The notes under the pieces: generated by a model
What the model saw: only the letters and a program-made list of their open reading frames with translations
The model's database searches: none
Told to the model about the DNA's origin: nothing
DNA from: Telmatactis stephensoni
Taxonomy: Eukaryota > Cnidaria > Anthozoa > Actiniaria > Isophelliidae
DNA: 64,000 nucleotides
Direction of reading: 5' to 3'
Assembly: GCA_029948255.1 (NCBI GenBank)
Contig: JALIZF010001203.1
Coordinates: 25,001 to 89,000 of the forward strand
Shown here: in pieces, positions 1 through 12,000 of the stretch
Layout of the letters: each line of letters begins with the position of its first letter
Numbering within the stretch: position 1 is the stretch's first letter
Translations under genes and position numbers: made by a program

Positions 1-1565
1 TAGTTTAGTTTTATCACCGTGTAAGGAAATTGGCGAATAATGAATGAAATATTTTCTCTGTTATCATTTTCATGTTATTAAGTTAGTTTATGTTGCGATG
101 TTATAGCTTAGAACTCAAGACATGCTCTGCTGTTGTAAAAATCATATACATTATTACTGTCAAATGCAAAGTGTAAACAAGCAATCTCTTATTTAGTTGT
201 GTTTTTTGCTCTTCAAGCTGTCTTCCATGATTGTTGATGAAGTCATGACCTCACACTAATTGCTGAGGGTGTCAACCTTGTCTTTAGTCTTTGTGGTGAA
301 TAAATTTGTCAACTAGAATAATAAAGACTTGCCAGACTAACAGCTATGCAAATCAGAAGCCTCCTTCAGACAATTGTGAGCAGTTGGATTTGTTGCACTG
401 TTTTCATTTTAACACTTAATAGTTACTGGCAACTTACATGTATCAAGCATGAAATTCAACAACTCTATTTTCTGATCCCAATAAAGTTTACAATATTTTT
501 TTTGATCACTGGAGACATATATATGCCGTCTGTGCAGCCTCAATCAATACATGAGGGTTTTACAGATATTATATACTTGCATGGATAACAATTTTTCCTG
601 CAAAGATTTTGTATAATCTATGACACGAGACAAACAATGCTTTAATGCATCACAAACAATACATAGTATGGTGCCATCTGTTGTGGAGTTTTCTCAGTTG
701 TATAAAATGTGCTCTGAATAATATAACTTAACTCTCTTTGATAATTACGAATCATATAGGAACATCCTTTACAACATTAACTGGAAGTTGTTGACATCTG
801 TAATTATTGCTGGGTTGTGAGTGACATTGTGGCAGCCATCTTGGATGAAGTGCATCTGTTTGCTCATCATCCAACATGGTCAGTAATCTTTTCTTTGTTA
901 GCTGGAGAACTTCAACAATAGCTGACACTCAGCAACAGCCCCAAAAAATCATAATTAGATAGATTGATCTATACAATCATGTACTGTATATATATCTTGT
1001 GGTTTAGCTTTCCACTGATTAATTTTTTTTGGGGGGTTGTTTCAAGGTTTTTATGTGGGTAAGTTATATATTATGTTAAATTTAAAAGATTAGACTGGAA
1101 GGAAGTGAATTAAAAAAGGGAAATAATGATGTAAAAAATGAAACCAATGCGAAATTTCAACTTAAACCACAACAATACACAGTAAGTATTCAGCAATATT
1201 TACATGCATTATGGTGTTGACACTCATCATCCCATTCCAGTCACTACCATATATGCATGCATTGTTTATAGGCTGACTGAGAATAGCTAATAATTATGGA
1301 GTTTGGTTGACAGAAAGCAAAACGCGTAGAGTGAAAGAGCATGTAATATACTTGTCTTTTCAATTTTCATGTTTAAATATCTCAGGTGACATGACATGGA
1401 GAAACACTATCTAATGTCTTTTGTAAGTGAATTCAGTATCAAAAAACAAGTACTGTAGATTTGGAGGGCTGTGATAACATCTTCTGTATCATACCATTAT
1501 CTCAATTTTTTGATTTCAACTTTTGATTTTAATCATTCAAATAAACTGTGCTTCACTTTTTGTTT

Positions 1566-1712
1566 CAATGTTTTCCCAATACAATCCTCTTGGCAAATTT
1601 TAAAATGATTCTTTGTTGGACATGAACATTCTTCTGTGTCTTCCTTAATTAAAGCAATTCAAACAAAGAAATGTATATATCAGCCAAGAGGGTTGTACTG
1701 GGAAAACTTTGA
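1566..1712. repeat. Palindromic MITE-like repeat
   Basis: A left arm containing TTTTCCCAATACAATCCTCT (from 1571) is answered by GCCAAGAGGGTTGTACTGGG (from 1683) in reverse complement, separated by about 85 bp. The arms are about 28 bp. No target-site duplication was identified. Confidence 0.7.
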
Positions 1713-2634
1713 GGCAAGTGAATGAGGTCTAACCAGGTGAACGGTGAACACGGCGTGCAAAGCATTATTGGACAAAATGACCGGCCCTGGTCTCCAGGTC
1801 CCTTGATGAACAAGCAAAATATCAGAAAAATTATTTCTGAAAGCTTTTAATCACATAAATTAGCAAAAGAGTTTGAAAGAAGTCTCCCTTTAATTTTTGA
1901 CTGTTCCTGTCGCTTTGCCTTTGTTTATCAGCGATCAAAACTGTGTCACGCAATACCGTCACGATATGTTGAAGGAGCAAGAACTTATCATTCTGCGAAA
2001 ATATTTCACTCCTAATGAGCGAATATATGTTTATGCATTTAAGAAAGATTTAGCCTAAAATATGCAAATAAGCTGTTGGTATCGTCATTTTAACGCTCAG
2101 TGTTTTGGCTGCTATCTTTCTCATCAAACAATACGTGATTTTGAGAGTTGACCGAGGCGAGCGTGTTGATAGTGCGAGTCTCCCAAAGGAAATCGGTTTA
2201 CCGAAACAGAATATCTTCGTGCTTAACAGCAGAGTAAATAAGGGCTATGATTTTAAAAATGAGTTTTTTCGATATGGAAGTATACTTGAGGGTTTTGGCG
2301 AGTCTACACCTGCATGAATTTGCTAATAACTTTTATATTTATCAACTGAACTGAATAATTAAGTACAGTACACATTTCCAAATAAAACGTTTATCATAAA
2401 AACTTACAAACATTTGTACAACAATTACTTACACTTTAGACTCAGGAAGAAGACTAAATTTACAGTTATTCACCACATATCTTGATGGAAAACAATTTAT
2501 TATAAACTCCAGTTGCAAAATGGTGGATTCACATACTCGTCGACCGTGAAGTAAGTAGCCTGGGGACGAGGGCCGTTCGCAAAAATGCTGAACGCGCTCT
2601 GATTGGTTGGAAATAAAATCTCCGTTCACCTGGA

Positions 2635-2839
2635 ACACAGGAAAAAAAGACAATTCCCAAATTTTCCCCGATTGGGTCAAACATGGGGCTTCCCTAGGTC
2701 TAACCCGAGGGAATCCCTTGGAATCTTTTCTATTTTTACAAGTTTGGGTATACAGATTTCCAAAGTAAAATATAACAGATTTCCAGTTTAGACCCAGCCA
2801 GAAACTCCAAGTCGGGAATTGACATTTTTTTCCTTGTGT
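2635..2839. repeat. Inverted-repeat element (family with copy at 15610-15735)
   Basis: Terminal arms ACACAGGAAAAAAAGACAAT and its inverse near 2814-2839 enclose about 155 bp. The interior (CTATTTTTACAAGTTTGGGT near 2728) reappears at about 15612 with the same right end, so this is a dispersed family and not a chance palindrome. Confidence 0.7.
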
Positions 2840-2920
2840 ACTGTTGACCAAATAAGGTAGACCTATTATTGACAGACCCAAATAAGTGTGAAATTTCTGT
2901 TTTTACTGCATATAATATAG

Positions 2921-2998
2921 ATAGATAGATAAACTTTATTTCAGTGTCAAGTTATTTAGCTTACTAGCTAATTGGGGACACTAATATAATATAAATAT
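2921..2998 (-). repeat. TAGA microsatellite joined to a retroelement-like 3' tail
   Basis: Read on the minus strand, GAAATAAAGTTTATCTATCT looks like a non-LTR element or SINE 3' end followed by a short tandem tail. AATTGGGGACACT nearby (2971-2983) is the reverse of the GTGTCCCCCAATTAG seen in the SINE 3' ends at 49590 and 61075, which supports a shared 3' end. Confidence 0.5.
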
Positions 2999-3041
2999 GT
3001 AATCTCATTGCTGACTTGTGACTTCATCCATATTTTAAGAG

Positions 3042-6000
3042 TGTTACAGTCACCACCAAATGGTTCATCTGGTAGTACCGTCAACCTTGACAATCAATCA
3101 TCCCCATCAAGAGGAAGTCTCAAGTCCAAAATGAGAGAAGCTAGTGTTAAGAGAAATGATAGTCTGACCAGAAACAAGTCATTTAACAAAAAATATGAAC
3201 TCTCGCCTGATTTACAAGAACGGAGTGTTATGCTTCTTGAACGGAAGTACGGTGGCAAGGAAAAGGCTCATAATGCAGCTAAAATAATCCAGAGTTATTA
3301 TCGCAAATATGTGATGGACAAACGATTTAAAAGAATAAGAGCATACTCCGAAACACCTGATAAACTATTAAAAGTCAAAACCGCACCGAATATACTACTA
3401 CCCGAAGTGAATGTTGTCAACTCTGATAATACTCAAACTACCCCAGTATTAAGAATTGTCAAAAGACAAGTCAAAGATAGGAATAATAAAGTCCGTTCTA
3501 CTTTGATTATTGATAACATTGCACCATATAAACCTGGTGGCCCTGTTAATTTACAAAGACATTTTGAGTCATCTTCAACCCCCACGGATGAAGAAATACC
3601 ACCATTCGAACAAGAAGAGAAAAGCCTAAGTGACAATGAGGGACAAAATGTAAGTATTACAGAACATTACGTGAAAGTAGAAGCTGTAGAACCTGTAGCT
3701 GCAAGTCCTGTTGATGAAGATGTTTTTACTCCTGGTGAACAACATGTTGCTAATGGAGACCTACCACATCGAGTCAGGAGATCTACAACTGGAGATGAAA
3801 GTGATGAATCATTAGGTTAGTAAATTTTAATAAAGTTGTAGAATTAAACGAGTCTGTAACTTTGAATTCGGAATGGTAGTGGCCGGGTTTATGATTGACT
3901 GTGTTCTCTTGCTGGGCTGACTAGCTTGAAAAAAAAAACCTAAATAAAATATGGATCCATGGGATTGTATGAGAACTTGACAGTGTCAGTGCCACAATGT
4001 CTATAAATTAAAAACACCTGAAATTGCTGCATAACTTTGCTGTGCAGAAATCTTGCCATTTTCACAGTCATGCAAAAACTGCTATCTATAGTGTGTCCAT
4101 ACCATGTTCCTACTAAGAGAATATGCTGATCAAAGTATACATTCTCTATAAAAATCTTCTATTTTCTAAGGAGAATTCAGTATTTGATCTGAGATCACTC
4201 ATGCTATTTTTGCAGGGACCTCTTTATTGGTGTGCTACTTGATAGGATTTTGACTGTAATTTTAATTCTGTTTTTGTTCTATAGCTGAGGTAGACTACAG
4301 GAAGCTCCAAGACATGTCTAGTGTGGACAGTTTAGACGGTGTTTGTATGTCATCATCACACCTTGATAAGGATCTTGATACTATCAGTGTCTCGTCAGAG
4401 TTTGAAACTGTTCCTGCTTCATCGTTAAAACCTCAAAAACTGGAAATGAGAATAGGAATCAATCATTTTAATAGGTAGGTATACATGGTCATATAGATGT
4501 GCTTCGAAGTGACTTGGAAGTATATTTTTATGGTCAATCGTTATTTTGAGATCATACAGAAAGTGTATGATGAATTAATTATGAACACTCAGATAAATTA
4601 ATGATAAATAAATGAATGAAAGAATAGATGATTGGATGGATAGATGAATGAATGAATGAAAAAAGAAGTGATTAAAATAGAGAATTTTTGAATAGATCTG
4701 ATTAAATAAAAAAATGAATAAATGAATGTGTGAGTGAATAGAAGAATGACTTAACGAATGAAAAAGTGAAAGAGATTGAATAAATGGATGAATAAATGGA
4801 TGTTTGAATAACTTTTGAATAGAGGAAGGTAATCAGTTGATAAAGTAAACAAAATGTAACACATTTTGTTATGGGATAAAACACCTAGATTTAATCAAAT
4901 ATTATTAATAATATTGACATGTGTTTTTCCAACAGAAAACCAGAAAAAGGAATAGAATACCTTATCTCTCATCAAGTTCTTGAAGACAATCCACATCTAG
5001 TTTCAAAGTTTCTGATAACAGAGCATGGCATCAGTAAACAGAAATTAGGAGAATATTTGGGAAATATACAAATTGACTTCAATATGGCTGTCTTAAAGTA
5101 AGTCTGAATGTTCTGCAAGTCAGTTTGTCATTGTTTTCCTAGCAAATGATGTAAATGACCATTAAACTCATGGGTAGTGACAAGGTTGGGCTTGGGTACC
5201 ACAGAGCTGCCATGTGGTGCCTGTCTATGTGTCTGTCTCTGGTAACAAGGTGGTAACCATGGTAACCATTCACAGTCTACCATCTACAATGGCGTGCAGA
5301 ACCTGTTGAGACACTGGCCCAATTTTGGCCTAAATTAGTCGCACTTGTTTTATGCTCCCCCCTCCCCTCTCTTTCAATGTTGAGTAGGCCTGGGAGATTG
5401 CTGCTAGGTCCAACACTTGACCCAACCAACAATGTGTCGGGGAAGGGGGGGGGGTTTAGAATATATGGCCGTTTCAACACCTACATGCATGGTGGGTATG
5501 ATATCAAAGAATGTCAATGTTAGGGCACAATGTCTCAACTATTCTGCACGCCATTGTAGCACCTGTCACTCTGATGGTATCAGTGGAAAGAATGAGCTTT
5601 TATCAGGTATTTTTAAATTTGTAAAACAGAAAAAGAATTACCATAGCTGGAAAGAGCATGTTAAAATTAGCAAGACAGTGAAGTTTGAAGGAATTAAATC
5701 CAAAACTCGCGAGAATATGAATTTTTGAAAAGTGTGAATTTGTAAGAAAACCTTTGCTGGTAGGCATCTCGCGATGTTTTCATACAAACTTTCGATTTCG
5801 AAAAATTCATATCTTCGTATCTTTGTGAGTTTGAAAGTTACTTCATTCAAACTTCACAGTTTTACTAATTTTGACGTGCTCTTTCCAGCTATGCTAATTA
5901 TATTTCTGTAGTGTGACTTTTGGAATTACATGATAAAAGCTCATTCTTACCTACCATACTTACAGGGAGAGGAGGGTGGGGCCAAAAGCAATTGAGCTGC

Positions 6001-9000
6001 AATGCTCAAGCATTCTATGAATCCGCAACAATCCGCAAGAATGACCCCTACTGCATAAGCAAGCAAGAGACTGCTGGCCAGCATGCCTTAATTTCATGTA
6101 GCCACATTAGGTGTCAGCTTAAAAATCTGTCATTTCTTTAGGTGTTTTACTGAAAGTCTTGACTTCACTGGCATGGAAATTGATGTTGCTCTGAGATTGT
6201 TCTTGACATACTTTAGGATTCCTGTAAGTATAATTGATTTGTTTGATTTGAAACACTTTCCTCTCTAAAATATCACCTCTCTTCCTTCAGGGAGAAGCTC
6301 AGAAGATTGAAAGACTAATGGAGGTAAGAATACAGATGACATGCTTTGTCAGTAAGTGATTGACAATCTGTCAGGAAGTAGTTGGTAAGGTGTTGGTGAG
6401 TGTGTGGTTGGTAAGGTATCAGTAAGTGTTGGTAAAGTGTGAGGAAGCAGTGGGAAAGATGTCAGTAAGTGTTGATAATGTGTCAGTAAGTGGTTGGTAA
6501 GGTGTCAGTAAGTGGTTGGTAAGGTGTCAGTAAGTGATTAGTAAGGTGTCAGTAAGTGGTTGGTAAGGTGTCAGTAAGTGGTTGGTAAGGTGTCAGTAAG
6601 TGATTAGTAAGGTGTCAGTAAGTGGTTGGTAAGGTGTCAGTAAGTGGTTGGTAAGGTGTCAGTAAGTGGTTGGTAAGGTGTCAGTAAGTGATTAGTAAGG
6701 TGTCAGTAAGTGGTTGGTAAGGTGTCAGTAAGTGGTTGGTAAGGTGTCAGTGAGTGGTTGGTAAGGTGTCAGGATGGGTTGGTAAGTGGTTGGTAAGATT
6801 TCAGTAAGTGGTTGGTAAGGTGTTGGTAAGTGGTGAGGTGTTTATCACTGATTTGAAACCCAACATATTATTCATTAGATGTTTTCAGAGCAGTACCTGA
6901 ACTGTAATCCCAGTGAAGACAAAGCAGCCCAAGACAAGGTTTTGATTCTAGCATTTGCTATCGTCATGCTAAACACAGATCTACATAGTCCTAATGTCAA
7001 GAAAAAGATGTCAGAGTCTGACTTCATTAGAAACCTTGAAGGTATTGAGTTTTTACTGTATTTACTGCATTACAATAATAATTATTTTTGTTTGTGCTCT
7101 TTTTCTGATCATCCACTTTCATCTGAGGAGGAACCAAAAAAGTAACCACTGCTCACAGGCTGATTTGGTTTATGGTAGAAAAATGATTTATAATGATATG
7201 ATAATTATTATTTGTTTTTCAGGTGCAAACAATGGAGGAAATTTTCCTCGAGAAAGTCTTTCTGGGATCTACCAACGTATTCTAAAGGTATAATATAATT
7301 TAAAAAAAATCCATTCTTTCCCTGAAGATGGGCCAGGGGCCCGAAAGCTTGGAAAATTATAAAATCCATTTACTAGAACCATTGGAACCCTCCCTTACAT
7401 GTACACCCTTTGTTGGTTGACCATCTCTTCCACAGTTAGCAACCATTTGTTGATAGTTTCTTTTTTGATATCTTATTGAACAGAGAGAGTTCACACCAGC
7501 ACGAGATCATGTAACAATGACCCTTAAACTAGAGAAGAAGATTGTTGGCAAGATGCCCTGGACAGTATGTATTACTGAACTACATAACTAATAACTGAGA
7601 CCTGGTGTTTGTAATGTTCAGTGTATACTTATATGTTGTATGAAGTCCTGGTTGGGCTTCCTGAGCATTATGTGTTAGCCATCATGTCACTTTTAGGTAT
7701 TTTATGCTCTCCTCCATTAAATTGTTTAACCATAGTTATATATTTATTGTTTAAGCCAGTTAATTAAGATATTTTGATGGCATGATATATAGACATTTCC
7801 CAAATTTGCATGACATACCACAAAACAATAAATTCAATTTGAGGCTTGGATGGATAATATACTAACAGTGAATGTACATGATTGTATAGATTTATCCACG
7901 TTGTCCTCAAGTTGAATCCATTTTGTGATCAGTCATGCCAATTTGGTAAAGGCCTATTAGATCTTCTTCACCTCATGCTGCTATCTATGGTCTATAGATG
8001 CTAGCATGAGGTGAAGGAGAAGACCTAATAGGCCTTTACCAAATCGGCATGACTGATCACAAAATGGATTCAACTTGAGGACAATGTGGATAAATCTAAT
8101 ATACATTCACTGTATTCTCGTCATAACATCCAAATGTTTTGAAGATTGTTCATCAGTCCATTCACCAACATCATTTTTTTGCTAATATCTTATTTTAATA
8201 GTCTCTTGCTGCACCACATCGTTATTTAAGGATGACAACCCAACTGTATGAAGTACAAGACCCACATAAAAGAGACAAGCCACATACAAGAATCTTGTTT
8301 TTGTTTAATGACATGCTTGTTGTGAGTAATTTCATGCTGCTGTTCTCAGCACGTTCATATATGCCCACTAGCTGTTATTTTAGAGGCAGATTTAGGGGAG
8401 AGGTGCTGGGGGTGTGCACCCTCTCCTGAAATGATTTCAGTCCATTTTCTTCTCAATACTTATCTAAAAGATCCTGAGGATGATTTGTGATCTCTACAGC
8501 CCTGCACCCCGCCCTCCTAAAAGACAATCCTACTCATGAATCTTGCATGCTCAAGTAGTCATGTGCAGTGTTCTCCAGAAGCACATGGGAGCAGGTGTTT
8601 TTACTGGCTACAGGTGTCTGAAGCACCAGCTACTTTTGGTGGACAAATTGTGCTATCTTATAATGATGGCTTATTAAATAGACCACTTGCACTTATTCCC
8701 TTTCTGGTTCAGTTTGAAGGAGAAAACATTTTATTTATTATAGTTGTTTTTTACCATGAGATTTGAAAACAATTTGGTATGCAGCATTTGTTTTTTTAAT
8801 GTCCTCCAAAATAATGTTAGTAGTGCATTGTAGTTGGAGAAAGTATGTTTACTTAGCATGCTAAATCAAGGCTCATCCATCTTGGTCAAAGACAGTGAGA
8901 ATTACTCATTTCATTAAATATGTTTTCTCTCTCCCTTTCTTGATGATCAGGTCACAAAAGAAAGAGGCAAATCAGGACAGCGAGATGGTTTTCATTTTTA

Positions 9001-12000
9001 CAGCTACAAACAGTCATTTCCACTTTCTGGTGTCAAAATCTCCCTTTTTGACAATGATTGTAAGTAATTAATAAAATCCTTGTTGATCTTTTTTTGCATG
9101 TAAAGTGAACCCTAATAGTGTCTAGTAGGCCTGGGTGTGTAATCTTATTCAGAAAATTTAGTTTTTCCCTCCTTATTTCAGTCCAAAAAAGATAGTTGTC
9201 TCTTGAAGGTATACCCTGTTTCTGACCAAAATGCTATTATAGTATACCCATTGGTGCCACACATGTCTGTATCATTTTCAGGGGCGGATTTAGGGGAGGG
9301 GTGCAGAGGGTGCGCACCCCCTCCTGAGATGATTTAACTCCTCTTTTCTCAATATTTTTCCAAAATATCCTCTCGGCAGTTTCCAATTTGTTGATAGTGC
9401 AGGTCCCCCTCCTGAAGACAGTGCACCCCCCTCCTGAAGATAATCCTGGATCCGCCCCTGATTTTTATATAGTGTAGGGAGAACCTTTCTGGAATAAAAG
9501 GGTTCTGCGACATGTACAAGCTGCTAGTTTTGTATGACAAATTAACAAGACTTGTTACACTTAGTGTAATTTTGGAAACTCAAGCTAATATATTTTGATC
9601 ACTCCACATTTTTGTGATGTTTTCCTAGACTACTTGTACGGTATTCAGTTGTATTCAAGAATACAAGGCAAGGTATGTTTCTAGATATGATTACACTTTT
9701 ATCTATTACTAACTGACAATAACTTCTGCCCACAGTTTTAAGCTCTGTTATCTCCACCAGATGTTCCTCTAAGGTGGACTGCTCTCAAACATTTGGCTGC
9801 ACCAAAACAAAAAACAAAAAAAAACACAGCTTGGTTGGTTTTAGAGAGAATTAATTTATATTCATTTGTTATTTTCCTGTATTTGACAGGTTCTTGCATC
9901 ATTTAATGCCAGTGATGAACCATCAAGAAAGGTCATTGTAGAAGAAATGATGGAATGCATCGATGAGGTACACACAGTTCACGTGTTACAGCCATTTTTA
10001 TATGAGTGTAAAACAGACTGCCCTGTGCCGTGACCATGTCAGTGCCATGTTGTCTATAAAAACCCTTGAAATTACTGCCGTAATCATGCTGTTCCACGGC
10101 TGTGCCATTTTCATAGTCACATGACAACTGCTCTGACTATTTCCTCCCATATTGCTGTATCTCCTCCCACACTCACTCCAACTGCATTCAATTTTCACAC
10201 AGCACTCAACTCTCAGACAGGCAGACTGTCTGATAAGCAGGCAGTAACAAAGGCAGACAACTAGCCTGGTTGTTCAAAGAGTGGTTAGTGTTAATCCTTG
10301 GTGAACATCAATGGTTTTCCTTAGATTTAACCCTGGGCTAGCACATCATCTTAAATTTGAACAACTGGGCCTGGACAGATAGCAAAGCAGAGCTCGGCAA
10401 GAGGCAGGTAGTGTTGTGGCAAGCAAGTGATGAAAATTGGAGATTCTAAAGAACGTCCTGTGTTAATTGCCCATGGAGTACAGAATTACTCAAATTCAGT
10501 TGAATCTAAATATTCTTTGTTTTTTTTGCAGACAAATACAATGGAAAGTGACAGAATCTGTAAGTTGTTTTAAATCTTTTGTTGTTTTACCAGTGTACCT
10601 GCAGTTGTTTTGAAGATATATTGTCCCTGCAGGATCCTAAACATAATAATATTTCTTTTTATCATAGCAACAGAGAAACAGAAACACTTGTCCACTGGCA
10701 GGTTTGAGCGCAATCCAGGAACAATGACCCTACCACACCCTAAAAAGAGCCGTGGTAAAGCTATACCAGCTGCAGACACACTCAGTTTACATGAGGAGTC
10801 TATGTCTTCCTCTTTGAGTTCTAGTAGTTTGATGAAGTCAAAACAACTTTCAAATTCAATGTTGAACATAAGTGATGGAGGTTGGTAGAATGTTCTATTC
10901 ATTCCTTCCTTTCTTTCCCTTCATTCCCTCTCTCCCCCTCCCTCCTTCCTTCTCTCTCTCCCCCTTCTTTCCTTCCCTCCCTCCTCCCTTCCCTTCCTCC
11001 CTCTGTCCCCCTACCTCTTCCATTCATTCCCTCTTACCCCTTCCTTCCTTCCCAGTGCTACCTCTCTCTTTCCCTCTTTCCTTTGCTTTTGTGATATAAG
11101 CTTTATATGTAGTTATCTATTTTAATTCATATTTCCCTTCTGAGGTAGCTTTCAGTACTGTATGTATTGACCATCCTTTGTCTGCTTTTGTTGCAGATTT
11201 GTCATTTTCATCAGGCATTGAGGAATTAAAGAGATGTAACAGTTCATCATCATTGGACAGTGCCTTTGCTGATGGGGTAAGGCAATACAAACACTTTTTA
11301 AAAGTGTTACTTGTTATCTACAGTAGATAATAAAGACCTTGCAGTAGCCCGGCCCACTTTCCATGTATTGGATGAGTTATAGCAAACGAGGGAGTGAAGT
11401 CAGTGCTCAGGAAAAATTAAAATTCTAACTATGATTTCTCCACTGTTACACCAGAGCCTCATTTTGAATTGCTTTATGGATGATCTCTCAACCAATATAC
11501 TAAAAGTGCTCTAGTGAAACATACTCGTTTCTATTCTCAAGGAGATAAACAGTAGAAAATTTCAACATGAAGCACAAAACTGTGACAACTGTTTGTGTGC
11601 AAATACTTTTCTTGTTATCTTACAATTAGCATTATTTTAGATCAGAGATTAGACTATTCCAGTAATGCTAATTGGATATGGCCAAGAAGCTATTTTTAGA
11701 AAGGACCGTCATCATTATCATCATCATTGTCACCGTCTACATTGTCCTTGCTATCATTTTTATAATTCATTTTTATTATAATTTTTTATTTTATATTAGT
11801 GAGAGATTGAGATAACCATTTGTGTTTTAATGTGGTCATCTGTTTTTAACAAATTTTTTAACTTTTATTTGAAGATTTTAACTAATGAGTGCTTACACTG
11901 TATATGCGCATTTCATCAAATGAAATCCATCGCATTGCTCATAACGTATTCAAATTTAGTTGATCTTGATGTACTTACATTTTTTATACAATCATGTGTA

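Larger units (their letters stand above)
1..3039. other. Upstream intergenic/intronic stretch, no gene recognised
   Basis: I see no convincing exon here. The first IQSEC exon visible downstream begins at a splice acceptor, so this stretch is either an intron of IQSEC or contains its promoter. It holds two palindromic MITE-like repeats (1566-1712 and 2635-2839), a TAGA microsatellite with a retroelement-like tail (about 2921-2998), and a somewhat more GC-rich block at about 1740-2340 whose open frames match nothing I know. Confidence 0.5.

Noticed and set aside
2429..2881. 150-codon minus-strand frame
   Set aside because: Spans the inverted-repeat element at 2635-2839; no domain recognised.
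6350..6845. CRISPR-like repeat array
   Set aside because: The units are contiguous 22-bp repeats with no unique spacers, in a eukaryotic intron; it is a minisatellite.
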